DNA from: Glycine soja
Taxonomy: Eukaryota; Streptophyta; Magnoliopsida; Fabales; Fabaceae
Direction: 5' to 3'
Length of the DNA stretch: 64,000 bases
Assembly: GCF_004193775.1 (NCBI RefSeq)
Contig: NC_041020.1
Coordinates: forward strand, 9,121,198-9,185,197
Part shown: positions 32,459 to 43,010 of the stretch, in pieces
Numbering within the stretch: the first letter of the stretch is position 1
How the letters are laid out: each line of letters opens with the position of its first letter
Made by a program: the position numbers and the translations under genes
The notes under the pieces: model-generated
Seen by the model: the letters and a program-made list of their open reading frames with translations, nothing else
Database searches by the model: none
Told to the model about the DNA's origin: nothing

Positions 32459-34461
32459 ATGGTTAGAACCAAAGGTTTAGGTTGGGCTTTAGGCAGGATT
32501 ATAAGAAGAGCCTTAGGGAGAGAAGTGAGTCGTGATGCTGATGAAACCCCCTAGTGGTGAAGATTTACAACATCTGTACGTAGGCAATGAGAAGTTTCAC
32601 CTGTTGTTGAGGATGTTCAACATACGGATCATGCAGCTGACAAAGTCCATGAACAACCTAAAGAAGCAGCCACTGATGATGTAGTTAGTAATGCCGAGGG
32701 TTTTTCGGACGGGCCCCACGACACATCAATTCTGATTGGCTATATTTATCATGTTGTAGTGACAGTTTGGAATGGAGAGGTATTTATATTTTTAAATAAA
32801 TAATGTTTTCTTAAGTATTTGTTATTATTGTTGAAATGATTTAAATTTTGATTTCCAAGAACGTCTTGAGTTAAAGTTATCCTCCCATGGAAGGAAGGCT
32901 GAGTGGCGATTGAGGGCTTAGTGGCTGCCACATGATTAAGTCCTTTGATCGCATGTTCCTTGGACATTGGCGATTGAGGACTTATATCGGCTTTTGAAGA
33001 GAGGTGGCATAAGGAAACTAGTAGTTTCCATCTTCTTGTAGGAGAGGTGACTATCACCCTTGATGATGTGACATAGTTGCTTCATCTGTCCATTACAAGC
33101 ACCTTCCATAGCTTTGAGGCTCTTCATATGGACAAAGCCATGTTCCTATAAGTTTAATTGCTTGAAGTTAGTTCAGAAGAAGCAAGAGCTGAGCCAGTAC
33201 AATGCCATGGGGCATATGTTCGGTTATCGTGACTACAAGACATTTATCGTAACAAATGTGACGCAACACAGTGGACTGTAGCAGCTCGAGCATATCTCTT
33301 GTATTTGGTAGGTTGCACACTATTTGTTAACAAGAGTGTCACACACGTGCATGTGGTATTCTTGGATTCCTTTCGTGATGTCACCTAGAGTGGAAGCCAC
33401 ACATAGAGAGCTACCGCCCTAGTCCATACGTATGAGAATTTGAATGATGCGTCTAAGACCCGCGCCAAACAACTTGCAGGATATATCACACTTTTACAGG
33501 TAATTATAAGTTAATTTATTTTTTTTTATTTTTGTTATGTATTTTATGATGAGTATTATTTTGAATATTTTTTTTGTTTTCAAAATATGTGTAGTGTTGG
33601 ATCTACAAGCATTTTCCTTCTGTTGTTTCGTGTATTGTTGCTAAAGATTATCATGAGAGGAAACCATGTACCTACCATTGGAAGTCTAGGAAGGCATTAC
33701 CAATGTTGACATATCATAAGCGGTTGGATAGATTGACGTCTTATGTTGTGTGCTGAATTCCTTATAGTGACCACCGTGCATTTAGAGAATTTAAGCTGAT
33801 TTCTTTGTTTTCCGGACATATCAGATGGGGTCTATCTATTGTCATACATCGACCATAGTGGGTTTTGCGATAGTTTGGATATGTGCAAACCATTCCTCCA
33901 CACCTTGCTGCTCCAATGTTATGCATAAAAGATATTGATGACAAATGGATTTAGTTTTTTGAAAACCTTGCATTGGTGGGTCAGATATGTGTTGCACATG
34001 AATAATGTGCAGCAGACTACATGAAGTGGTTCTACATGATTTCTCATCCCTTCATGAGTCCAGCACAGCCTGGGGATCCTCCTAGACATCCACCCGTGCT
34101 ACACGATGACACATTTATTGAACCAGATATTCCTGAGCACCTGGTGACAACAACAACTATAGACAAAGCACCCGTAGATTAAAATAGCCTCAACATGCAG
34201 TTGTAAAATATATTTTGAATTAACTCTGTTACTCATTTTATTTGAACATGCATTAAGTATAAACCTTTTTCATTGTTGTCAATGTCCTAGAAGGCTTGCC
34301 AAGCAATAGTTGAAAGGTTGGAATGGTTGATCAACCTAAGGATAGTCATAGAAGGTACAAAAGCATACACTGTCACGAAAGACTGCCTAACCAGAGGTGT
34401 GACTGCAAAACACAATGTATATGTGCGGTCACGAAGAAGGCAACGTATGGAAGACGTATGA
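32459..34461 (+). pseudogene. Plant mobile domain (MAIN-like / PP7 long-form-like) pseudogene
   Basis: It starts at ATG 32,459 after a splice acceptor (TGCAG/GTT). The first exon gives MVRTKGLGWALGRIIRRALGRE and, after stops, EGFSDGPHDTSILI. Later exons, by similarity, lie at about 32,860-33,500 (ELKLSSHGRK, then a TSSFHLLVGEVTITLDDV stretch, CDAT-type and ARAYLLYLVGCTLFVNKS), 33,597-34,190 (CWIYKHFPSVVS, then RVVRQFGYVQTIPPH-like) and 34,291-34,461, ending VYVRSRRRQRMEDV and stop. Residues are as seen or as expected around obvious stops. At least eight in-frame stops or shifts are present. The family includes Arabidopsis MAIN/MAIL1 and many transposon-borne relatives; function of the latter is unknown. 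Confidence 0.7.
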
Positions 34462-34889
34462 AAACCTTTAGGATTTATTAGATTTTATATGATTTTTGTG
34501 TGCAATATAACTAGACAATGTTTATTATTTAATTTTATCTGAGAACCTTTTCATTTATTTTCGTAACTAGACAATGTTTATTATATAATATGTCTCATAA
34601 CCTTAGACCCTAGGTCGTGAATTAAACCATAAACCTTAATTAGTCGCGTACCATCAAACAATAAGTAAACCATAAACCCTAATTAGTGATGTACAACTAA
34701 ACTCAACACATTGTAGTAATTGTAAACCCTCTTTAGTCAAATAATTTTGTCATTATAACAGTCAAACATAAATAATTGTACACCGTTTAAAAGTTAACTA
34801 TAATAGATAATTATATGAATGTCCAATGAAACACGTGTATATTATCGTATTACATGACAATTATATAAGTAACTAAATGTTCAATCTTC

Positions 34890-37806
34890 ACCTAAATCAA
34901 CAAAGTCTATTTTCAACCTTGACAAATTTGTATACTGCTGCATTCTACTAATGTATGGTGTAGGCCATTGCTTTGCCTGATGATGATAATGTGTAGACCA
35001 TAACAAAGCTACTGGCAGTAATGGACAACGATCTCTTAGAAATACCTATTATATATGGACATACACATTAAAATTATCATAAGACAATTTAATACATAAA
35101 TTACACAAATAGAATGATAACACTTTTACCTGAACAAAATGATTACCATACACATGACCAATACATATTACACGATGTACAAAACAATCTCTTGGTGGTT
35201 CACTTCTAAAAGGAAAAAATGTCATGCTTTATTGGAGAGAAAGAGAAACAAGGATGACATTATACCTTGATGCAATCACATATTCCATGTCGGTTATATT
35301 CATTCACTTATCCATGGTAACCTACACGTAACAACTTTTGTTGGATTTATTTAAAACAAAATTATTCCATCAAAACATAACAAAAAACTTATATACCATG
35401 GATAATCCATCAACAAGTAGAGACCGCTTTAATTCCTTAAATTTGTTTGCCATCAAGCTGGTTGATATACTCATCAGACCATTTTGCAAGTTCTTTAACC
35501 AAATGGTTGCGCACCAAAGACCATGAATCTTCACCCATACTTAATAAGACAATAATTGCATGATATCCATAGTTACCATTAGTTTTGACATCAACAATGT
35601 TTTCAATGGAATCATGAATGCATGGATGAAATTGATCCAAGATCGGCATAGTCCTTCATGGTTTTTCTTGCTCAGATGATTATGCACTACATTTGACTGA
35701 AGAAATACTATTTTGTACAGAATATAATGCATCAACATACTCCCAGTAAGATGGATCACACTTTGTTGATCTTTGATGCTTTGTCATCGGTTTCTTGTAA
35801 GCACCTTTTGTTTTGACCTTTTCTGGAGGAGCACACATAGAGTTTTGGTCAGGGTAGGCAATTTCCCGAAGTTTACTCTTTAGAGTAACTTTGCCACATA
35901 CATCAAGTTCTTCAAACCACTTCGATATGATTTCCATATCTTCGGTTATGCTTCGAGCTCAGATAACCCTAGGTCTGAAAAACTAAGCCTCCGCCAAAAC
36001 ATATGGATTACACCTAGAGGTATGCTACCCACAACATATCTAACTATCTTGCATGCACAAGGAAGACCATGAGTAGCTCTCATTACACATCCACAATGAG
36101 AACTGTCAATACCAGCATAACTCACATGCTCATACTCAACGTCAATTTGGTTTAAAGCATACCTTGATAGCACGCCAAGTAGTTTCTAGTATAAGGTAAC
36201 TTTAAAAACATGTCCAACCACATGTGTACTTGTCTTAAAAGATGTCTTAATTTCAATGTGTTGCAGTGTAATCATGTTGTTCATGGCTTCTCAAATACTA
36301 CATAGGTCTCCAAGGCTATTATGTAGTAGTTTTTTTAAGGCTCAATGAGCAGATTCAACCCTACATATGAAATACACACAAAAAAATAAACAAAGACAAC
36401 TATTTTTATCCATTAAATCCTAAACCCTAAACAACAAAAAAAGTTTACAATTTTCATACCTGTTAGTTGTTGTGTTTTCTAAATACATGACCTTATTCGT
36501 TCAGGCTTTAACAAATCTTTCTTTGTGGAGAATTATCCATGTTTGGTTAACATAGTCAACAAACATTGACCATGGTGAACAAGAAATTTCAAACTTCTTA
36601 AGGCACACATCGAACTCTTCCTCAGAAGGACAATCAACCAAACTTCCCCAAGCTTCCATGACATAATCTCATGCATTTTTTTTACCAACCAGGGATTTAC
36701 ACTTTGTCTTCACATTCTTATCAATGTGAAATGGATAGAACAATTTGGTACACTTAGGGAATATGGTTTTTACTGCATTCATCACATCTGAGAAAAAGAC
36801 CTCGATACCATTCTAGAGCCCAAACAACATTATTTAGATATTCTCTCTCCAAATAGGGGGAAAAGCAGCAAAGAATGTCATCCTTGTTGGTGTGACACCA
36901 CAACGTCAAGTAACGAGAGCCTCTACCTATTTGTTTTGTAGGTACTATTTATTAAAAATACCAAATTACAGACATTGCATAGCCTGACTACATCAGGATT
37001 ACTCCAAAAGATATCACGTACAACATCTTCATCCTTCAATCTATGTCAATGAATATACTGATCCTATTCAAAAAGCTTCATTAGTTGTTGTATTTCGGTA
37101 TTACTGTCTCTTATGGAAGAACGGTATGCATTTCATGCATTGTATACTTGCTTGATTTTTGTATAACTATTAGCAATGTGCTCCTTCAACGTTAGCAAAT
37201 ATATGTCTTGGTTTCATCATTGACTTTATCATATCAGCAATAATAATCTTTTCCTCCTTAGTCGATCGACCAACATATGAATGTCTAACTAATGACTTGG
37301 CCAATTCATGATTGTGACTCCCACACATTAACTTCACCATCCATCCTTCACCTCCAACCACTGGTTTCCCACACAACTTAAAGGGACAGCCACATTTTCT
37401 ACTGCCAGTAATTGTTTTTATCAAATCTTTCTTCCTGGCCCTATATTGACCACTTCTTTTACAACCAATTAAGACAAATGATGTCCTTCCTCTCATACCA
37501 GTATTTGTGTTTGACCTCATAATCACTGCCACAAAACCAATTTCATAAGCAACAACTCAGCCTAATTCAAAACATCATCACGGGTAGCAAACACCTACAA
37601 TGCAATCCAAACATCTTTAGTCTTCAAGGGACATTCATTAGCTTACTTTAACAACAAAAATTAATTTTAATACCTTAGAAGTATTGAGGGAATTAAAACA
37701 ATCAACATGTTCTGATTTCACACTAGATTCGTCTCCATTTTCTACATTCATATCAACTTCTTCAAACATTATACTGTCATGCATTCAATGATCTTCGTCC
37801 ATCTTA
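34890..37806 (-). pseudogene. MULE transposase with C-terminal OTU-like domain, degraded
   Basis: Minus strand. A short first exon (37,805-37,678) starts MDED, then an in-frame stop, then EEVDMNVENGDESS. 37,532-37,170 is the FAR1-like DNA-binding segment (KKDLIKTITGSRKCGCPFKL and a C-H-N-H zinc pattern). 37,160-36,200 is the transposase core in fragments (e.g. NVKTKCKSLVGKKNA, WGSLVDCPSEEEFD). 36,173-35,946 holds a SWIM-type finger (CGCVMRATHGLPCAC). 35,937-35,680 is a linker. 35,649-35,437 is the OTU-like start, and 35,040-34,895 gives the conserved tail ending in a stop. The OTU catalytic motif, normally D-G-N-C-G, reads N-G-N-Y-G here, so the cysteine is lost. The gene converges on the plant-mobile-domain pseudogene. 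Confidence 0.75.
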
Positions 37807-37809
37807 ACA

Positions 37810-39160
37810 AAACATTGAAAAATTTCAATAACAAACAAATGACACCTAACCACAGCATACATATACTATCACATAATTTTTGTATTTTTTTACTGCACTT
37901 AATAATATAATACATTAAAATTAATAACCATATATATTAGAAAACCATCAAAATCAAGTTTTTGAACTTAAAATTGGTAACCATATAATACATAAAAATT
38001 GATAACCATATATACTAAAATCTCTAATATTACTGAACTTAATTGCGATTCATCAAATTATAAGCACTAAAAATAACCAATTTTAAAGTACAACGACTCA
38101 AATAAATTATAAGTCTAAATTATTTTACAATTAATACCACTTCATAAATATAAAAACAAATACTTATGAATAAATTATGAAACTAAACTTATTTAAAAAT
38201 ATTTAAAATAATAATACTAATTACATTTAAAATAAACAATAAAATAATTTTTATAAAACTAAAAAAAAATAACTTATGAATTAACAATCCATAAGTAACA
38301 TACTAATGTTTAATCTGTAAGTTATATAAAACTTACATATTATCAATTCATAACTATTATGTAACTTACGGATTCATAGTTTGTAAGTTTTATATGCAAA
38401 AATAAAAATTATATCGAAGAGAAGTTGCAACTTACCTTTACCGTTAACAACCACACCGATCACCACCACCATCACCACTTGCTGACATACCTCTGTAAGA
38501 TTTTCAGCTCGACCAAAGCAGACACAATGGACTTCTCCTCTCATGAGAATGAATGAATGCCACGAAACCAATAGAATGAATGAATGAGTGAGTGAAGAAG
38601 GTGAAAGAAAAAGGTAAAAGGAAGAAGAAGAACTAACACGGGTATTTCTGAAATATCAAAATATTGCTGGGTACACAAAGCAAAAGCCTCTATATTATCC
38701 CGGTTTGCTACCAATTGGGCTTGGATAATCTGGTTCTTTGGACCAGCTGCAACAAATATTGGCCTTTATGTTTTTCTGTTTTGTAGCATTAGATAGACTT
38801 TAACCAATTATTTGAATCATTTGTAGAGGGGCCATAGCTGTTTTTTCTGTAATGGGTTTTGACACCCCTTTGTGCCCTCCTATAGTAATGTATCTTTTTT
38901 CTTTCGATTAAAAATAAATATTAGCTAGACTTGGATGGTTTATAAATTAGTAAAATACTACGCGTCTGAAAGACAAAAAATGCACCAACGAGAACGAGTG
39001 GTTACCTGTATACGAGCACTCTAGCCATAGAAAGGTAGTTAGTAAATTAATAAACCAGCCTTCATGTCATTCAATAATTCCTAATGCAAAAGCAACATTT
39101 GTAACTTCTTTTAGATGTGAAAATTTGCTTATAAATAATTTTAAATAAGCGAGATATTTC
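37810..39160. other. Right end of the Mutator-like element and flanking sequence
   Basis: 37,810-38,690 is AT-rich leader/intron-like sequence of the minus-strand MULE gene ending at the inverted repeat. 38,700-39,160 has no recognisable gene or element. Confidence 0.45.
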
Positions 39161-39272
39161 TGTTAGATTTCATCTTAAAACCAATTGGCATTAAGTGAAG
39201 TTGTCCAACAGGTATATAAGCTGCACTCCAAGGATTGAGGCAGCCGATGTGAGACTTGGGTATTTCCCAATA
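39161..39272 (-). repeat. TRIM left LTR
   Basis: 112 bp from TGTTAGATTTCATC to TATTTCCCAATA. It is the uninterrupted copy that shows where the right LTR was split (after CACTCCAAGG). Confidence 0.88.
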
Positions 39273-39368
39273 CACCCCCTTCACGCCCAGCACTTATTAG
39301 GCTTGGTGCGTGAACCACAAATGGTGGGTGCCCGTCGCAGCAGAAGCGAAGGCGAGGTCCCAGGGTCA

Positions 39369-39386
39369 GAGCCTGCTCTGATACCA
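39369..39386 (-). other. TRIM primer-binding site
   Basis: The minus strand TGGTATCAGAGCAGGCTC lies directly against the right LTR and matches the initiator methionine tRNA end. Confidence 0.85.
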
Positions 39387-39459
39387 TGTTAGATTTTATC
39401 TTAAAACCAATTGGCATTAAGTGAAGTTGCCCAACAGATATATAAGCTGCACTCCAAGG

Positions 39460-40615
39460 TTTTTCTTTTGCTGTCTTCCGCTTGCCCTAGCTCTGTGTTC
39501 CTTGCCCGTCGTCTTCCTCAATCTCCCTTTCCTCACTTTGTTCTCTTCTCTCAATGGCTTCCAACAAATCTTCTTTTCATTCGGCTCTTGCCGTATCAAA
39601 CATCAGGAATCATGTTTCCATTATTCTTGAAATGGAAAATGTTCAATATTCGACGTGGGCGGAACTCTTCAAGATTCACGCACGCTCAACCAAGGTGCTT
39701 GATCATATCATGCCTCCGGCCAACGACACGGGGACGGTTCCTTCTACTGAGGAAGAGAGGGAGCTATGGTCAACTTTGGATGCCACGGTTCTTTCATGGA
39801 TTTATGCTACCATTTCTAGTGACTTATTGCACACCATTATTGAGCCTGACTCAACGGCTATGGAGGCTTGGGATAGATTGCGTGATATATTCCAAGATAA
39901 TCAACATTCTCGTGCCGTTGCCTTGGAGCGAGAATTCTCCGCCACTTCTATGGAGAATTTCCCAAATGTTTCCTCTTATTGTCAATGTCTCAAATCTCTA
40001 GCAGATCAATTAAAGAACGTTGGGGCTCCGGTGTCTGATAGTCGATTGGTATTGCAATTGGTTGGGGGTCTTACACAGCCGTACCGTGGAGTGGGTACAT
40101 TGATCCGTCAAAGCAACCCCCTTCCTCCCTTTTACAAGGCTCGTTCCATACTCACTCTTGAGGAGGCCGAGATGGCAAAGGAAGCAGCCACTGAGTCTGC
40201 TATGATCGCCTCTTCGATTAATTATGGGTCCCCACAACCTACGAAATCAGGACATTCGAAGGGAAAAAATGGTGCGCAACATTCTGGTGGCGGACGGCGC
40301 AACAATGGTGGAGGTCGGAAGAATGCAGGTTCTGGTGGTGGCCATAACTCGACCAGCGGTAAAGGCGGTGGTTGGGGGCAGTCCTCTGGTGGCCACGGTG
40401 AAACCACTCCTCCGCAATGGCAGCAACAGCAACCATTTCCATGGGGATGGTATAACCCGACCTGGCCTATTCCTCCTTGTCCATTCCCAAATCAAGGATG
40501 GGTTCGGCCCAATACTCCTCAACAGCGCCAGGCAGATTTGCTCGGCCCAAAACTGCCTCAACAGGCCTATGTACATCAAGCAGCATCGCCTAATCCTCAT
40601 GGGCAGTGGTTCGTA
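39460..40615 (+). mobile_element. 1,156-bp Copia-gag cassette inserted in the TRIM LTR
   Basis: Foreign sequence splits the right TRIM LTR exactly after CACTCCAAGG (39,450-39,459), and the same ten bases recur at its other end (40,616-40,625). It begins with a pyrimidine-rich 94-bp leader and contains an open Copia gag frame. It has no LTR, no poly(A) tail and no inverted repeats. It ends where a Copia polyprotein would reach the protease. The mechanism is unclear; candidates are retroposition, template switching or filler DNA at a break. Confidence 0.75.
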
Positions 40616-40630
40616 CACTCCAAGGATTGA
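39554..40630 (+). CDS. Copia-type gag (UBN2-like) open reading frame, C-terminally truncated
   Basis: 358 codons without a stop from ATG 39,554 (context CTCAATGGCT). Residues 1-110 include [19 protein letters not shown] and [10 protein letters not shown], and 110-210 include [22 protein letters not shown] and [12 protein letters not shown], the conserved UBN2-type gag core of Copia elements. 230-300 is Gly/Asn/Arg-rich, 300-350 is Gln/Pro/Trp-rich. No CCHC knuckle is present. The reading ends HGQWFVH, then three residues (SKD) supplied by the duplicated LTR sequence and a stop. Normal Copia proteins continue into the D-S-G protease, so this is a gag-only piece. Being open over more than 1 kb it is either young or constrained. 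A direct role is unknown. Confidence 0.75.
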   Translation: MASNKSSFHSALAVSNIRNHVSIILEMENVQYSTWAELFKIHARSTKVLDHIMPPANDTGTVPSTEEERELWSTLDATVLSWIYATISSDLLHTIIEPDSTAMEAWDRLRDIFQDNQHSRAVALEREFSATSMENFPNVSSYCQCLKSLADQLKNVGAPVSDSRLVLQLVGGLTQPYRGVGTLIRQSNPLPPFYKARSILTLEEAEMAKEAATESAMIASSINYGSPQPTKSGHSKGKNGAQHSGGGRRNNGGGRKNAGSGGGHNSTSGKGGGWGQSSGGHGETTPPQWQQQQPFPWGWYNPTWPIPPCPFPNQGWVRPNTPQQRQADLLGPKLPQQAYVHQAASPNPHGQWFVHSKD

Positions 40631-40762
40631 GGCAGCCGATGTGGGACTTGAATATTTCCCAATAATTTCATTTCTCAAATCAGTTTTACGCAGCGGGGAT
40701 GGTGGTCTATGGTGGCTGAGAGGATAAGATTTAGCAAAGAAAGAAGAAGAGAGTAATTTGGA

Positions 40763-41459
40763 TAGGTGTGTTCAAATAACTTTTTTGAACTGAATTTAAT
40801 TGAAACTGAATTATAACTTAACTGTAAATAACTAAATTATTTCTGTAAAAACTAAAACTGAATTATTTAACGGGTTCAGTTTTATAAACTGAACTGGTAT
40901 GGAACAGTTCAGTTGTAAATTGTTTCAAACTTTTAATAATAAAAAAAAGGAACGCAATGTTTCACTCTTTCACTTTCGTGAGTTAGACAGAGAGTCAAAG
41001 ACAGAGCACTTTGCCAAACAAAGAGTCTTTGTCCTTGCATATGTTAAGATTTGAGATTTGTGATAGTGAGCAATGGTTGATTGTTATTTCACATTTCCTC
41101 TTACTGATGTTAGATTTTTCACCTGCAAACTGAATGCGCAACTAGCGAAGTTTTCCACGGAAAAATGGGTTCATATCTAATGAAGGATATCTTGTTTCAA
41201 CTAGTCAATGAAGTGACAAACTTATTTCAATCAGCCAAGTAGTACATTTACATTATATCATAAAACAACTTCTTGGGTCTAGGAACAAATACTTCATACG
41301 ACCAACAAGTAGCTGAAGTCTGTGTTATTATTATCCTTAAATTATATAAGAACTGAACTGTTATTAATAACTGAACTGAACTGTTTTCTCCCATAAGCAG
41401 TTCAATTATTAATAACTATCTAGTTAAAGGGAAAAACTGAATTGAACTTTGGCCACCCT
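40763..41459. mobile_element. Small non-autonomous hAT-like element
   Basis: Flanks AATTTGGA (40,755-40,762) and AATTTTGA (41,460-41,467) match at seven of eight bases, the hAT duplication size. The left end reads TAGGTGTG, the right end on the minus strand AGGGTGGCC, both hAT-like. Both subterminal zones are full of ACTGAA/TTCAGTT words in either orientation, as in hAT subterminal binding sites. No coding. About 697 bp. Confidence 0.55.
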
Positions 41460-41467
41460 AATTTTGA

Positions 41468-42687
41468 GGATTTGAGGTCATTTTAAAATTAAAAGGGGTG
41501 CAGATAGTAATATTTTTTTTATTGGTATTATGATATTAAGACGAAGTATTTATTATTTTTACCGATGATTAGTTTCACTCGGAGAACTTGATCGACCATC
41601 TTTATTGGGTTTCTTCTCTCTCAATTAGGTTTCTTGCATACACAAGTTTGAATCTAAGATCTTGCTTAAGAAAATAGAATCCAATATCACTCGAACAAAT
41701 AACTTGTTGGTAGGTAAGTATACAGGGTGTAGGAAGAAATACTGGCTGATTTATCCCAAATGCTCTAGTTTCTTAGCTCCAAAAATGCATTTATTCTAGG
41801 AGAGTTACTTCCTGCATCTCTGGTTTTGTTTTGTGCACCCCTTTTGGAAAAACATTTTCAGAAAACCAACATGCATTTCGGAGAACACAATTTCAGAAAT
41901 ATGTTATCATAATTCTGGAAATGAATTTTTAGATTGCATGTTGTTATTCAACTATCCAGAAATATATGGAAATTGAAAAAAAAAAAAAAAAAACTCATTT
42001 CACCTGAAGTATATGTGACTTCTACACCTCAAGAGTCTCTCAACAAACGAGAAAGGAGAAATAATGTAGAAAGGAAGTTATACGAAGGGAAAGTGTAATT
42101 AGAAGAAAAGGAAATGCGGGAAGCAAGAGCCTTATTCTTGTTAAATACAAGCTGATTCTGTCCAACCCATTAAAAACGATGCAAATGATATTTTAGACTT
42201 TTTCTTTTTAAATTACTTATCCTTATCTAATGATTTCAAATTTATATTACTTGAATTGATTATGTATTTCCTTTTTTTTTATGGAATTATGGATTTCTTT
42301 TATAATTTAATTGTTAAATTTTGTCCAAATTAAGATATTCATAGAACATACAACATGGAGTCCGCAAGCAAGTGCATCTACATCTAAGACCCAATAGGAG
42401 GATTTGCATACCGAATTTTTTGTTCACTCGCAATGATGAATATGACACAATATCGGAAAGTAAATCCACTACATGCTATGTCCAATAACCAAAAACATAT
42501 GCACGACGAGCATGATTCTCTCCGTTCATTATTAATGCCAACGCTTTCATGGTTTCATATTAGAGCATAAAGGTATATAGTATGAACATCAGGCCACAAA
42601 CACTGCGTAATGAAGATTATCTCTACTTAAAGATATCATGTATGCTATCCAAACTTGTGCTAATAAAGTAACTTAGGGAACTGATAC
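41468..42687. other. No gene recognised
   Basis: AT-rich non-coding sequence with an 18-base A run at 41,976-41,993. No frame or element end is supported. Confidence 0.4.
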
Positions 42688-43010
42688 CTCCGTTTCTGAA
42701 TATAAGAATTCTTTTAACGAATTTATATTCTTAACAAAAGTTAGTTAATATAGTTGATAGTATTAAATTCATTAACAATTCATATTCTTAATTAATTTTT
42801 CACTTAATTAATTAATATGTGTTAATCTTTTTATTTAATCCTTATAAGAGAGATAATGTATTTTTTAAAATATATATATAACATTTATTATAAAGTAACT
42901 AAGGGTATAATTGGATCAAAATAATTAATGTAAAATACAACTTGAAAAGAGTCTTATAAAAAAACAAACAAAATTAAAAAGAGAGTTTTATATTTAGGGA
43001 TAAAAGTGGT
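42688..43010. mobile_element. Possible MITE
   Basis: The left end (CTCCGTTTCTGAATATAAGA, then ATTCTTTTAA) and the right end read on the minus strand (TCCCTAAATATAAAACTC, then TCTTTTTAA) are similar inverted repeats of the CTCCGTTCC..AATATAAG type common in plant MITEs. No clear target duplication. About 320 bp, non-coding. Confidence 0.4.

Larger units (their letters stand above)
31547..38690. mobile_element. Mutator-like element with a plant-mobile-domain gene and a MULE-OTU gene
   Basis: The two ends are related inverted repeats. The left end reads ATTTTTCTTTATGCACCC and the right end, on the minus strand, GGCTTTTGCTTTGTGTACCC, continuing with weaker similarity into a shared CAxAAATxCCC block. 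The flanks TATATTAGG (31,538) and TATATTATC (38,691) match at seven of nine bases, as expected of an old 9-bp Mutator duplication. Inside, two degraded genes converge: plant mobile domain on the plus strand from the left end and a MULE transposase-OTU gene on the minus strand from the right end. Each has a leader-like GC-balanced region next to its terminus. About 7.1 kb, inactive. Confidence 0.65.
39161..40664 (-). mobile_element. TRIM (miniature LTR retrotransposon) with an insert in its right LTR
   Basis: Two 112-bp LTRs: the left is 39,161-39,272, the right is 39,387-39,459 plus 40,626-40,664. They are bounded by a perfect 5-bp duplication ATTTC (39,156-39,160 and 40,665-40,669). On the minus strand a primer-binding site TGGTATCAGAGCAGGCTC (39,386-39,369) abuts the right LTR. 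A purine block, GAAGGGGGTG, abuts the left LTR, so orientation is minus. The internal region is 114 bp and non-coding. Without the insert the element is 338 bp, a typical TRIM. The LTRs differ at six positions by eye, so it is older than the SIRE copy. Confidence 0.85.

Noticed and set aside
39460..40615. Gag cassette as a Pack-MULE or Helitron capture
   Set aside because: There are no inverted repeats for Mutator, no TC/CTRR ends for a Helitron, and the duplication is 10 bp rather than 9 bp or none.
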